Below are positions 1-6,842 of a stretch of DNA of 7,722 bases, in pieces. Made by a program: the position numbers and the translations under genes. A model generated the notes under the pieces. The model did not search any database. It worked only from the letters and a program-made list of their open reading frames with translations, and had not been told where the DNA came from. Positions within the stretch are counted from its first letter, which is position 1. Each line of letters begins with the position of its first letter. The stretch comes from Cytophagales bacterium (GTDB lineage: Bacteria > Bacteroidota > Bacteroidia > Cytophagales > Cyclobacteriaceae): assembly GCA_027317105.1 (NCBI GenBank), contig DAHVFH010000063.1, forward strand, positions 1 through 7,722. Direction: 5' to 3'.

Positions 1-557
1 TTAAAAAGCCGAAGCGCATGCTCCGAATCTTCTCCATCCACTAACTGGCGAAAGCGTTCAAGCAGTTCGGTTTTCAACTGAAGATTGAAATTTTTCTGAT
101 CTTCAAGTTCGCGAAAATGTCGCTGGCGATTCTCCCGGATTGATTTTAGATAGCTATCGAAGGCGTGATCCCATTCATCACCTTTGTAGTCAAAATCCTC
201 ATCAATTCCTCCGTCTTTTTTAAAACGAATAAGTGCCTCCGTTCTTTCCTGATGCCGGATATCATCAAATAAAGGTTTGATTTCACGAATCAATGCCTCC
301 GCTCTCTTGAAATCGTTATTGGCGGCAGCCTCTTTTAATAGGCCAACAAAATCCTTTTTATCTAAATTTGAATAATCAATCGGTTTGCTTTCAAGAAGGG
401 ATTCTTCTGGGTGCAACTTTTCTTCTTCCTCATCTGGAGAAGAAGGAAGTTTCAGGCTCAAACCAGAAGGAGTATGGCCATTACCGTTTAGCAGCTTATC
501 CTGCTCGATCACAGTCTCCTTATCCTCACCCAACACGCTCTCGTTTTCCATCACCAT
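1..557 (-). CDS. DUF349 domain protein, N-terminal part (cut by left window edge)
   Basis: An open minus-strand frame starts with ATG at 557, directly after an in-frame TAA (558-560), and stays open for 185 codons to the window edge, so the C-terminus is missing. Residues 1-60 are acidic and low in complexity (for example a DEEEE stretch at 42-46) and are probably disordered. Residues 63-110 are charged and helical. From about residue 120 the sequence fits the start of a DUF349 repeat: a Trp at 129, then F-x-x-Y-L, R-E-N-R, H-F-R-E-L and K-x-x-L-L-E-R-F-R, ending in a Glu/Asp-rich turn at 174-179. Bacteroidota members are usually several hundred residues long with tandem DUF349 repeats, so more repeats probably lie off the edge. 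The molecular function of the family is not well defined. The start is 29 bases after the yqgE stop on the same strand, so co-transcription is likely. The family call rests on remembered domain pattern; the reading frame is certain. Confidence 0.85.
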   Translation of the reverse strand, partial: MVMENESVLGEDKETVIEQDKLLNGNGHTPSGLSLKLPSSPDEEEEKLHPEESLLESKPIDYSNLDKKDFVGLLKEAAANNDFKRAEALIREIKPLFDDIRHQERTEALIRFKKDGGIDEDFDYKGDEWDHAFDSYLKSIRENRQRHFRELEDQKNFNLQLKTELLERFRQLVDGEDSEHALRLF

Positions 558-586
558 TTATTAAACGTAAAAATACAAAAAGTCAG

Positions 587-1162
587 TTAATTCATCGAAG
601 GATCAACGGGGTAATTTGAATACATCGAAAATCGTCCACCCATCTTTTTTAATGTCATTTTCCACATTTCTTCCTCCGATGTTTCGAAGATCAATTCTTC
701 ACTAAGAAAGTCGCTGACGATCCATGAATTAACTTTTATCTCTTCTTCTAACTGCCCTGGTAACCAACCGCTATAACCAAGAAAAAATTTTATATCCTCA
801 TTCTCTAGCTGCTTCGTTTCTAGTTTTTCAACAACCTGATTAAATTCTCCTCCCCAAAAAATCCGTTCTGATATCTCTACTGCGCCATCAATACCAGCAC
901 AACGATGAATGTAGTGAAGGGTATCTTGCTGCACGGGTCCACCCATGCAGACCGTATTTTCCAATTGTTGAAGGGGAGAAATCAGCTCTCCTAACTTGGT
1001 CAAAGATGGCTTATTTAGGACAAAACCAACGGTGCCCTCCTCATTATGTTCACAAATTAAAATAATAGTCCGCTCAAAATTAGGATCAGGCAAATAGGGC
1101 TCTGAGACAAGCAAGCGGCCAACTTTTGGGTTCAGTTTATTTGAATAATCAAAGAAATCCAT
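587..1162 (-). CDS. yqgE: YqgE/AlgH family protein (UPF0301)
   Basis: A 191-aa cytoplasmic protein of the YqgE/AlgH family, of normal length. Visible family hallmarks are G-R-L-L at 15-18, the P-x-F-x-R-T-I segment near 27-33, GTVGFVLNKP at 43-52, GGPV at 74-77 and LGYSGWLPGQLE at 128-139, followed by Trp147. There is no signal peptide or membrane segment. The biochemical role of the family is not established; the name AlgH comes from a proposed regulatory role in Pseudomonas alginate synthesis, which should not be carried over here. The ATG at 1162 places the conserved G-R-L-L block at residue 15, as is usual. No Shine-Dalgarno sequence is seen; the leader before the ATG is A/T-rich. It is divergent from pdxH and lies upstream of the DUF349 gene, with which it probably forms a transcription unit. 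Confidence 0.95.
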   Translation of the reverse strand: MDFFDYSNKLNPKVGRLLVSEPYLPDPNFERTIILICEHNEEGTVGFVLNKPSLTKLGELISPLQQLENTVCMGGPVQQDTLHYIHRCAGIDGAVEISERIFWGGEFNQVVEKLETKQLENEDIKFFLGYSGWLPGQLEEEIKVNSWIVSDFLSEELIFETSEEEMWKMTLKKMGGRFSMYSNYPVDPSMN

Positions 1163-1232
1163 GATTCTTTTATTAAAACGTCTGTAAATTGCTGAAAGTT
1201 GTCTTCCATTAGCGACAATCCAAAAACTTTTT

Positions 1233-1262
1233 CAAATAAACTTTTTTTTACGTTAACTACAA
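1233..1262 (-). promoter_or_regulatory. candidate primary-sigma promoter for yqgE
   Basis: Reading the minus strand, TTG (1262-1260) is followed after 19 bases by TTTATTTG (1240-1233). This matches the Bacteroidota -7 consensus TAnnTTTG except at its second base, and the spacing is right. Transcription would start near 1227, giving a leader of about 65 bases. The region is very AT-rich, so chance matches are likely. I found no comparably good match for pdxH on the plus strand. Confidence 0.35.
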
Positions 1263-1268
1263 CTACAA

Positions 1269-1910
1269 TTGAAGGCATTATCTGACATGCGGAATGATTA
1301 TTCAAAATCTACGCTTGAAATCAATACAGCAGGAAAAAACCCGATAGCACTGTTTCAAAAATGGTTTGACGAAGCTTTAAAAGCCAAGGTGCCGGAGCCC
1401 AATGCCCTCACTCTATCTACAGTATCCGAAGATGGTCGACCCTCAGGAAGAATCGTTTTGCTGAAAGGAATTGAAAGCGATAAGTTCATATTTTATAGCA
1501 ACTATCAAAGTCAAAAAGGGAAAGAACTTGAAAAAAATCCAGCCTGCAGCCTCACATTCTTCTGGTCTGAACTAGAACGTCAAGTGCGCATAGAAGGTGC
1601 CGCCTTGCGAACCGACCATCATTCCTCCGAAAAATATTTTCAAAGCAGACCGCGTGAAAGTCAGATTGGTGCTTGGGCATCCCCACAGAGTGCAATAATT
1701 GCCAGTCGCGAAATTCTTGAAGAACGCGTAAAGAAAATTCAGGCTAAATTTAAGCAACTTGAGAAGTTGCCAAAACCGCAACAATGGGGAGGGTTCGAAG
1801 TTGAACCTTTAAAAATTGAATTCTGGCAAGGCCGACCGAACCGACTTCATGACCGAATTGCTTTCACGAAAGTGGATGGACTATGGAAAGTTTATCGCCT
1901 TGCGCCTTGA
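1269..1910 (+). CDS. pdxH: pyridoxamine 5'-phosphate oxidase (PdxH)
   Basis: FMN-dependent pyridoxine/pyridoxamine 5'-phosphate oxidase, which uses O2 to make pyridoxal 5'-phosphate (last step of PLP synthesis and its salvage) in the cytoplasm. The 213-aa length is typical. FMN- and substrate-binding signatures are present: RIVLLK at 61-66, the S-N-x-x-S-x-K segment at 77-83, RQVRIEG at 104-110, SRPRESQIGAW at 126-136, WGGF at 173-176, RLHDR at 192-196 (the Arg and His of the PLP site) and the conserved C-terminal RLAP at 210-213. The start is uncertain. TTG at 1269 gives six residues before the Met at 1287; these make an L-x-x-M-R-x-D-Y segment that aligns with the usual family N-terminus, so I keep the TTG. 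The ATG at 1287 has a weak GAAGG 11 bases upstream and is the alternative. It is the only plus-strand gene here, divergent from yqgE and convergent with bshB1. Confidence 0.96.
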   Translation: MKALSDMRNDYSKSTLEINTAGKNPIALFQKWFDEALKAKVPEPNALTLSTVSEDGRPSGRIVLLKGIESDKFIFYSNYQSQKGKELEKNPACSLTFFWSELERQVRIEGAALRTDHHSSEKYFQSRPRESQIGAWASPQSAIIASREILEERVKKIQAKFKQLEKLPKPQQWGGFEVEPLKIEFWQGRPNRLHDRIAFTKVDGLWKVYRLAP

Positions 1911-1918
1911 GCCACTCA

Positions 1919-1956
1919 CCTAAAATTGGATCGGTTCGATCTCCGTTTATTTTAGG
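1919..1956. terminator. possible bidirectional hairpin between convergent pdxH and bshB1
   Basis: A perfect 8-bp inverted repeat (CCTAAAAT at 1919-1926, ATTTTAGG at 1949-1956) encloses a second perfect 5-bp hairpin (GATCG at 1929-1933, loop GTT, CGATC at 1937-1941). It begins 9 bases after the pdxH stop, and its right arm covers the last codons and stop of bshB1. The position suits a shared terminator for the two converging genes. The outer stem is AT-rich and there is no clean T-run on either side, so it would be weak as an intrinsic terminator. Confidence 0.35.
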
Positions 1957-2663
1957 TTAAATAAATTATCCACCCCTAGCATATTTCGAACCGTAAATCC
2001 TTCACCATATTTGGCGCCAATGGAATAGCCCATTTCGTGACCACGAGACTCAATCAATTTCATAAAGCCTGGATTTGAAATAAAGGTCTCCGGCTCGTTG
2101 CTTTGCGGATCATAAAATTGAGATTTAAACGCGCGCAAGGCCATCATTTTTTTCTCCCAAAATTCGGATACATCAACAATAAAATCAGGCTTAATGTATT
2201 GACTTTGAATAAAACAATAAACAGCCTTTGGACGCCAGGCTGTCTGTACCCATTCATTTTCTTTCGTTTCTACTTTCGTAAGTCCAGAAAGAAAACATGA
2301 TTCATAAACTAAATTCGAAGCACGACCGTGGTCTGGATGGCGATCGTGCGTGGCATTGGCAAGTACGATTTCGGGTTGGTATTTTCGAATAGCTGCGACC
2401 ACCTTAAGTTGATCTTCCTCTGAATTTTTAAAAAAGCCATCCCGAAGCCCAAGGTTTTCCCGCACTTCCAGACCAAGTATTTTTGTTGATTCCATGGCCT
2501 CCTGCGCACGGGTCAACGCAGTGCCCCTAGTTCCTAATTCTCCCCGAGTAAGGTCGACCACGCCCACTTTATACCCCAGGGAAATATGTTTGGCGATAGT
2601 TCCGCCACAGCTTATCTCGGCATCATCCGGGTGGGCAACAACGAGTAAAATATCTAATTTCAT
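1947..2663 (-). CDS. bshB1: bacillithiol biosynthesis deacetylase BshB1
   Basis: Zinc-dependent LmbE/PIG-L-family N-acetylglucosaminyl-malate deacetylase. It removes acetate from GlcNAc-malate to give GlcN-malate, the second step of bacillithiol synthesis, in the cytoplasm. The 238-aa length fits the BshB1 subfamily. The metal site is intact: H-P-D-D-A-E at 11-16 (His11 and Asp14 as ligands, Asp13 as the likely general base) and H-D-R-H-P-D-H-G at 106-113 (His112 as third ligand). The L-T-R-G-E-L-G-T-R-G-T segment at 38-48 and the C-terminal G-A-K-Y-G-E-G-F (near 217-224) are typical of BshB1 rather than other LmbE proteins. The ATG at 2663 lies 4 bases after the trxB stop, so the two are almost certainly one transcript; there is no visible ribosome binding site. 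bshA and bshC are not in the window. A mycothiol-type or other sugar deacetylase is a less likely alternative. Confidence 0.93.
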   Translation of the reverse strand: MKLDILLVVAHPDDAEISCGGTIAKHISLGYKVGVVDLTRGELGTRGTALTRAQEAMESTKILGLEVRENLGLRDGFFKNSEEDQLKVVAAIRKYQPEIVLANATHDRHPDHGRASNLVYESCFLSGLTKVETKENEWVQTAWRPKAVYCFIQSQYIKPDFIVDVSEFWEKKMMALRAFKSQFYDPQSNEPETFISNPGFMKLIESRGHEMGYSIGAKYGEGFTVRNMLGVDNLFNLK

Positions 2664-2667
2664 GGGT

Positions 2668-3618
2668 TCAGGAATGAGCGAGTTCGGCTTCTTTTGCGGC
2701 TAGGAACTTCTCTGCATCAAGGGCACCCATGCAACCGGTTCCTGCGGCTGTTACTGCCTGGCGGTAAACCCTATCGGCCACATCGCCAACCGCAAATACA
2801 CCTTCCACTTTAGTTTTGGTCGACCCAGGCACTACTTTGATGTAACCGGCTTCATCCATGTCCAGTAGGCCTTTGAATATTTCGGTATTCGGCTTATGAC
2901 CAATGGCCAGAAAAAAACCTTGTACCGGTATTGTATTTTGTACTCCATCCGTCACCACCCGAATTGCGTTCACGCCATTCTCGTCACCTAAAATTTCTTC
3001 CGTCTCAGTATTCCAATGAATTTTAATATTCGGGGCACTCAACACTCTCTTCTGCATGATCTTCGATGCACGCATTTCACTCCTTCTGACTATGAGATGA
3101 ACAGTAGTGCAAAGGTTAGCCAAGTAAGTGGATTCTTCCGCGGCCGAATCTCCGGCACCAACTACAGCAACTTCTTTTCCTCTATAAAAATATCCATCAC
3201 AAACAGCACAAGCCGACACGCCTTTATTGGCATAGGTCTGTTCAGAAGGCAAGCCTAGATATTTTGCGGTTGCACCGGTCGCAATGATTACGGATTCTGC
3301 TTCAACGGTATGCGTTTCATCAACGGTAACTTTCAGCGGGTAATCGGAAAAATCAACCGCGGTGACTAATCCAAAATTTACTTTGGTCCCAAATCGCTCC
3401 GCCTGTTTTTGCAAGTCGATCATCATCTGAGGCCCATTGATTCCATCGGGATAACCCGGAAAGTTTTCCACCTCGTTGGTGATCGTTAATTGCCCACCAG
3501 GTTGGGCGCCTGTATAGAGCACGGGTGATAGCCCAGCGCGTGCTGCATAGATGGCAGCCGTATACCCGGCTGGGCCTGAACCGATGATTAATACCTTCAC
3601 TTTTTCAACGTTTTTCAT
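2668..3618 (-). CDS. trxB: thioredoxin reductase (NADPH, FAD)
   Basis: Low-molecular-weight thioredoxin-disulfide reductase, a cytoplasmic FAD homodimer that passes electrons from NADPH to thioredoxin. It is 316 aa from the ATG at 3618. In order: FAD-binding G-S-G-P-A-G at 13-18, GGQL at 41-44, an ATG motif at 113-115, redox-active C-A-V-C at 137-140, NADPH-binding G-A-G-D-S-A-A-E at 154-161, the V-R-R-S segment at 177-180 (Arg pair that reads the NADPH 2'-phosphate) and the second FAD motif A-V-G-D-V at 276-280 followed by R-Q-A-V-T-A-A-G-T-G. The CxxC motif separates it from the bacillithiol-disulfide reductase YpdA, which lacks it. An in-frame ATG at 3675 would add 19 residues, but that stretch is the terminator of the preceding sigma gene, and family members start close to the FAD motif as the shorter form does. 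bshB1 follows after 4 bases. Confidence 0.97.
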   Translation of the reverse strand: MKNVEKVKVLIIGSGPAGYTAAIYAARAGLSPVLYTGAQPGGQLTITNEVENFPGYPDGINGPQMMIDLQKQAERFGTKVNFGLVTAVDFSDYPLKVTVDETHTVEAESVIIATGATAKYLGLPSEQTYANKGVSACAVCDGYFYRGKEVAVVGAGDSAAEESTYLANLCTTVHLIVRRSEMRASKIMQKRVLSAPNIKIHWNTETEEILGDENGVNAIRVVTDGVQNTIPVQGFFLAIGHKPNTEIFKGLLDMDEAGYIKVVPGSTKTKVEGVFAVGDVADRVYRQAVTAAGTGCMGALDAEKFLAAKEAELAHS

Positions 3619-3633
3619 AGGACTGTATTTTTT

Positions 3634-3661
3634 AAAAAAAGGTCTCAAGTACCTTGAGACC
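3634..3661 (-). terminator. intrinsic terminator of the sigma factor gene
   Basis: On the minus strand a perfect 9-bp stem GGTCTCAAG / CTTGAGACC (3661-3653 and 3649-3641) with a 3-base loop is followed at once by seven T (3640-3634). It begins 27 bases after the sigma stop codon. This is a textbook Rho-independent terminator. It lies wholly inside the 19-codon extension that the upstream ATG at 3675 would give trxB, which argues against that start. Confidence 0.93.
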
Positions 3662-3688
3662 TTGAATTTGTTCATTTTAAAAACATTA

Positions 3689-4552
3689 TTAACCGAGATA
3701 AGGTTTCAAAGCCTTACTTCTGCTGGTATGTCTTAGCCTTCTTATTGCTTTTTCTTTAATCTGCCTGACACGCTCACGGGTGAGACTAAATTTTTCACCA
3801 ATCTCTTCCAAGGTCATTGCGTGCTCGCCATTCAGACCAAAATATAAGGTAATGACATCTGCTTCGCGCTGCGTTAGGGTTGAGAGCGCACGCTGCACCT
3901 CCCGTCTCAACGAATCGGTCATCAACCCAGAATCCGGAGTCTCCTCACTGTCATTTTCAAGAACATCCAACAAACTATTTTCTTCGCCTTGAACAAAAGG
4001 AGCGTCCATTGAAACGTGGCGTCCTGAAATTTTCATTGTGTCCACTACTTCCGCTGTGGTAACTTCCAATACTTCCGCCAACTCTTCCGGTGAAGGTTCG
4101 CGTTCGAACCGCTGTTCAAGTTCTGAAAATGTTTTTGAAATTTTATTCAGCGAGCCAACCCGGTTAAGGGGCAAACGGACAATGCGCGACTGCTCTGCAA
4201 GGGCTTGAAGGATGGACTGACGGATCCACCAAACCGCATACGAAATAAACTTAAAGCCACGCGTCTCATCGAAACGCTGGGCCGCTTTGATCAAACCTAA
4301 ATTTCCTTCGTTAATCAAATCACCCAAAGACAGCCCTTGGTTCTGATATTGCTTCGCCACCGATACCACAAAACGCAAATTTGCTTTCGTTAGTTTTTCC
4401 AACGCAATCTGATCGCCTTCCTTGATCCGCTTGGCTAACTCAACCTCTTCATCAGGGGTGAGCAGATCTACTTTTCCAATCTCTTGTAAATATTTGTCAA
4501 GGGACTGGCTTTCGCGGTTGGTAATCTGTTTACTGATCTTAAGCTGTCTCAT
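3689..4552 (-). CDS. rpoD: primary sigma factor (sigma-70 family, Bacteroidota SigA type)
   Basis: Housekeeping RNA polymerase sigma factor that directs core enzyme to most promoters. At 287 aa it has the compact Bacteroidota form: region 1.1 and the non-conserved insert of proteobacterial RpoD are missing. Region 1.2 spans about 14-48. Region 2 spans about 52-123, with D-L-I-N-E-G-N-L-G-L-I-K-A at 78-90 and the region 2.3-2.4 core F-I-S-Y-A-V-W-W-I-R-Q-S-I at 102-114. Region 3 is about 130-205, including the acidic 3.2 linker near 189-206. Region 4 is about 215-280, with the helix-turn-helix T-L-E-E-I-G-E-K-F-S-L-T-R-E-R-V-R-Q-I-K at 247-266 that contacts the -33 element. No part is missing for this subgroup. 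It follows pnp across 131 bases containing the pnp terminator, so it probably has its own promoter, and it is capped by its own terminator. Confidence 0.97.
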   Translation of the reverse strand: MRQLKISKQITNRESQSLDKYLQEIGKVDLLTPDEEVELAKRIKEGDQIALEKLTKANLRFVVSVAKQYQNQGLSLGDLINEGNLGLIKAAQRFDETRGFKFISYAVWWIRQSILQALAEQSRIVRLPLNRVGSLNKISKTFSELEQRFEREPSPEELAEVLEVTTAEVVDTMKISGRHVSMDAPFVQGEENSLLDVLENDSEETPDSGLMTDSLRREVQRALSTLTQREADVITLYFGLNGEHAMTLEEIGEKFSLTRERVRQIKEKAIRRLRHTSRSKALKPYLG

Positions 4553-4575
4553 CGGGCTTTTTTACAACATTAAAT

Positions 4576-4607
4576 CAAACACACGAAATTCTGAAATAAG
4601 TTCCGAA
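4576..4607 (-). promoter_or_regulatory. candidate promoter for the sigma factor gene
   Basis: On the minus strand TTCG (4607-4604), then 20 bases, then TGTGTTTG (4583-4576). Each element differs from the Bacteroidota consensus (TTTG and TAnnTTTG) at one base. It sits between the pnp terminator and the sigma ATG, where a promoter is expected, and would give a leader of roughly 20 bases. Two mismatches make this a tentative call. Confidence 0.3.
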
Positions 4608-4633
4608 AAAACTCAGGTTCCATGGATTTGATT

Positions 4634-4660
4634 AAAAAAAAGGATCCGTAAAGGATCCTT
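4634..4660 (-). terminator. intrinsic terminator of pnp
   Basis: On the minus strand an 8-bp perfect stem AAGGATCC / GGATCCTT (4660-4653 and 4647-4640) with a 5-base loop runs into a T tract. There are eight T in a row at 4641-4634, the first two in the stem. It starts 23 bases after the pnp stop. The plus strand has no T-run after the hairpin, so it works in one direction only. Confidence 0.9.
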
Positions 4661-4683
4661 CAATGATGTAGAAATCGTCAAAA

Positions 4684-6831
4684 TTAAGCAGCAGGTGCCC
4701 CTTCTTTTGCAGGAGATTTCGGTAATAAAACCTTGCGCGATAAGCGAAACTTACCAGTCTTTTTATCCACTTCGATCAATTTCACTTTCACTTCCTCCCC
4801 TACCTCTAGCACGCCATCCATCGTTTCAAGACGCTCCCATTTGATTTCGGAAATATGAAGCAGCCCATCTTTACCCGGCATGAACTCAACAAACGCACCG
4901 AATGGCATGATCGACTTGACAATACCCGTATACACTTCACCAACATCAGGAACGGCCACAATCGCTTTGATGCGTTTAACAGCCGCATCCATAACGGTTT
5001 GATCCGTGGCAAAAATATTCACCAAGCCCTTATTGCCTACTTCTTCAATCACAACAGTGGCTCCAGTGGTTTTTTGAATATCCTGAACAACTTTTCCGCC
5101 TGGGCCAATTACTGCCCCGATCAAATCTTTGTCGATAGTGATGGTGACCGCACGCGGAGCATGTGGCTTTAGGTCTGGATTTGGTGCCGAAAGCGTTTTC
5201 CTCATTTCATTAAGGATATGAAGACGCCCTTCCTTTGCTTGGTGCAATGCCTCACTCAATACTTCGTAGGTCAAACCATCCACTTTCAAATCCATTTGGC
5301 ATGCCGTGATTCCTTTCTCAGTACCGGTCACTTTAAAGTCCATATCACCTAAATGATCTTCATCACCGAGGATGTCTGACAAGATTGCATATTTTCCTGT
5401 GCTGCTATCAGAAATCATTCCCATCGCAATACCAGAAACGGGAGCCTTAATCTGAATCCCAGCATCCATAAGTGCCAATGAACCCGCGCAGACAGTAGCC
5501 ATAGAAGATGATCCGTTGGATTCTAAAATATCTGAAACAATGCGAATCGTATAGGGACTTTCATTCATATTGGGCAACACCTGTTTGAGGGAGCGCATGG
5601 CCAAATTCCCATGCCCAACTTCTCTGCGGCCCGGTCCGCGATTTGGTTTTACTTCACCCGTGGAAAAGCCAGGAAAGTTATAATGTAAAATAAATTTGTT
5701 GTTGCCATCAAACATGGCACCATCAATCATCTGCTCATCCAATTTGGTACCTAAGGTTGCTGTGGTCAACGATTGCGTTTCTCCGCGGGTGAATATGGCC
5801 GAGCCATGCGCAGACGGAAGGTAGTCTACCTCTGACCAGATTGAGCGTATTTCCGTTGGTTTGCGTCCGTCCAATCTTACTTTTTCATTCAACACTAAAT
5901 CGCGGCACGCTTTCTTTTGGATATCATGGTAATATTTTTTAACGAGATCTTTATTCACCGTAGAGTCTTCAGGCAACCCTGCGATATAATCCTCTTCGAT
6001 CTTACTAAAAAGTTCAGACCGATCATGCTTGCTCGGCAATTGTTTTCGAGCTACTTCATAGACCTTATCATATAAAAGCTTATGAAGTTCTTCGCGTAGA
6101 TTTTCATCTTTCAATTCGTGGCTATACACCCGCTTCTCGGTTTTGCCTACGGCCTGTGTCAACTCAATTTGCAACTGGCATTGCGCCTTGATGGCCTCAT
6201 GAGCTATCTTTAATGCTTCCAGCATATCGGCCTCATTGATCTCCTTACACTCTCCTTCCACCATAAGGATGTTTTCGATAGAGGCGGCAACAATAAAGTC
6301 TAAATCCGCTTTCTCTTTTTGCTCTAAGGTAGGGTTGATAATGTATTGACCCTCAACGCGTCCAACCCTTACTTCTGAAATTGGCCCTTGAAAAGGGATA
6401 TCAGAAACAGAGAGTGCACAGGAGGCTGCAAAAGCGGCTAAAGAATCAGGTAATGCTGCAGGATCACCAGAAATAAGTTGGATATTCACCTGAGTCTCTG
6501 CGTGATAATCATTGGGGAACAATGGGCGAATGGCCCGGTCAACCAAACGGCTGATCAATATCTCATAATCAGAAAGCCTTCCTTCGCGTTTCAAAAATCC
6601 GCCCGGGATTTTTCCGGTAGAAGCAAATTTCTCTTGATAATCCACGGACAAGGGTAAAAAGTCTGCCCCTTCTTTTCCTTTTTGGTTGGCGACTACCGTT
6701 GCCAATATCATCGTTTTGCCCATCCTCAGAACAATCGATCCGTCAGCTTGACGAGCAAGCTTGCCTGTTTCTATGGTGATCTCTCGCCCATCGGGCAATT
6801 TGCAGGTCTTTGAAATTACATTTAGTTTCAT
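4684..6831 (-). CDS. pnp: polyribonucleotide nucleotidyltransferase (PNPase)
   Basis: Phosphorolytic 3'-to-5' exoribonuclease that degrades RNA to nucleoside diphosphates and can add tails in reverse; it acts in the cytoplasm as a homotrimer. The 715-aa length is standard. Domains: first RNase PH-like about 10-145, with the RNA-binding K-R-E-G-R-L-S-D loop at 81-88; helical linker about 150-300; catalytic second RNase PH-like about 315-545; KH about 555-620 with the G-P-G-G loop at 576-579; S1 about 630-700. In the catalytic domain the phosphate-binding S-N-G-S-S-S-M-A is at 438-445, and the metal and catalytic residues Asp492, Asp498 and Lys500 lie in the G-D-E-D-H-L-G-D-M-D-F-K segment. Nothing essential is missing. 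It follows rpsO, the classical order, with a terminator in the 88-base gap. Only 33 bases separate that terminator's T tract from the ATG, and no promoter is seen there. Its own terminator follows the stop. Confidence 0.98.
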   Translation of the reverse strand: MKLNVISKTCKLPDGREITIETGKLARQADGSIVLRMGKTMILATVVANQKGKEGADFLPLSVDYQEKFASTGKIPGGFLKREGRLSDYEILISRLVDRAIRPLFPNDYHAETQVNIQLISGDPAALPDSLAAFAASCALSVSDIPFQGPISEVRVGRVEGQYIINPTLEQKEKADLDFIVAASIENILMVEGECKEINEADMLEALKIAHEAIKAQCQLQIELTQAVGKTEKRVYSHELKDENLREELHKLLYDKVYEVARKQLPSKHDRSELFSKIEEDYIAGLPEDSTVNKDLVKKYYHDIQKKACRDLVLNEKVRLDGRKPTEIRSIWSEVDYLPSAHGSAIFTRGETQSLTTATLGTKLDEQMIDGAMFDGNNKFILHYNFPGFSTGEVKPNRGPGRREVGHGNLAMRSLKQVLPNMNESPYTIRIVSDILESNGSSSMATVCAGSLALMDAGIQIKAPVSGIAMGMISDSSTGKYAILSDILGDEDHLGDMDFKVTGTEKGITACQMDLKVDGLTYEVLSEALHQAKEGRLHILNEMRKTLSAPNPDLKPHAPRAVTITIDKDLIGAVIGPGGKVVQDIQKTTGATVVIEEVGNKGLVNIFATDQTVMDAAVKRIKAIVAVPDVGEVYTGIVKSIMPFGAFVEFMPGKDGLLHISEIKWERLETMDGVLEVGEEVKVKLIEVDKKTGKFRLSRKVLLPKSPAKEGAPAA

Positions 6832-6842
6832 ATTGATTGGTT

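Noticed and set aside
368..619. 83-aa plus-strand ORF
   Set aside because: It lies antisense to the DUF349 and yqgE coding regions, is low in complexity and resembles no family; it is a shadow of the real minus-strand genes.
1572..1784. 70-aa minus-strand ORF inside pdxH
   Set aside because: It overlaps the highly conserved FMN-binding part of pdxH on the opposite strand; no independent support.
3016..3258. 80-aa plus-strand ORF inside trxB
   Set aside because: It is fully antisense to the NADPH-binding and CxxC region of trxB, with no recognisable domain or start signal.
4565..4572. TAATGTTG on the minus strand as a -7 element for the sigma gene
   Set aside because: It has one mismatch, but no TTG-like -33 element occurs at 17-23 bases upstream; the 4576-4607 candidate has better spacing.
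4855..5172. 105-aa plus-strand ORF inside pnp
   Set aside because: It is antisense to the KH and S1 region of pnp, with a composition typical of a reverse-frame shadow.
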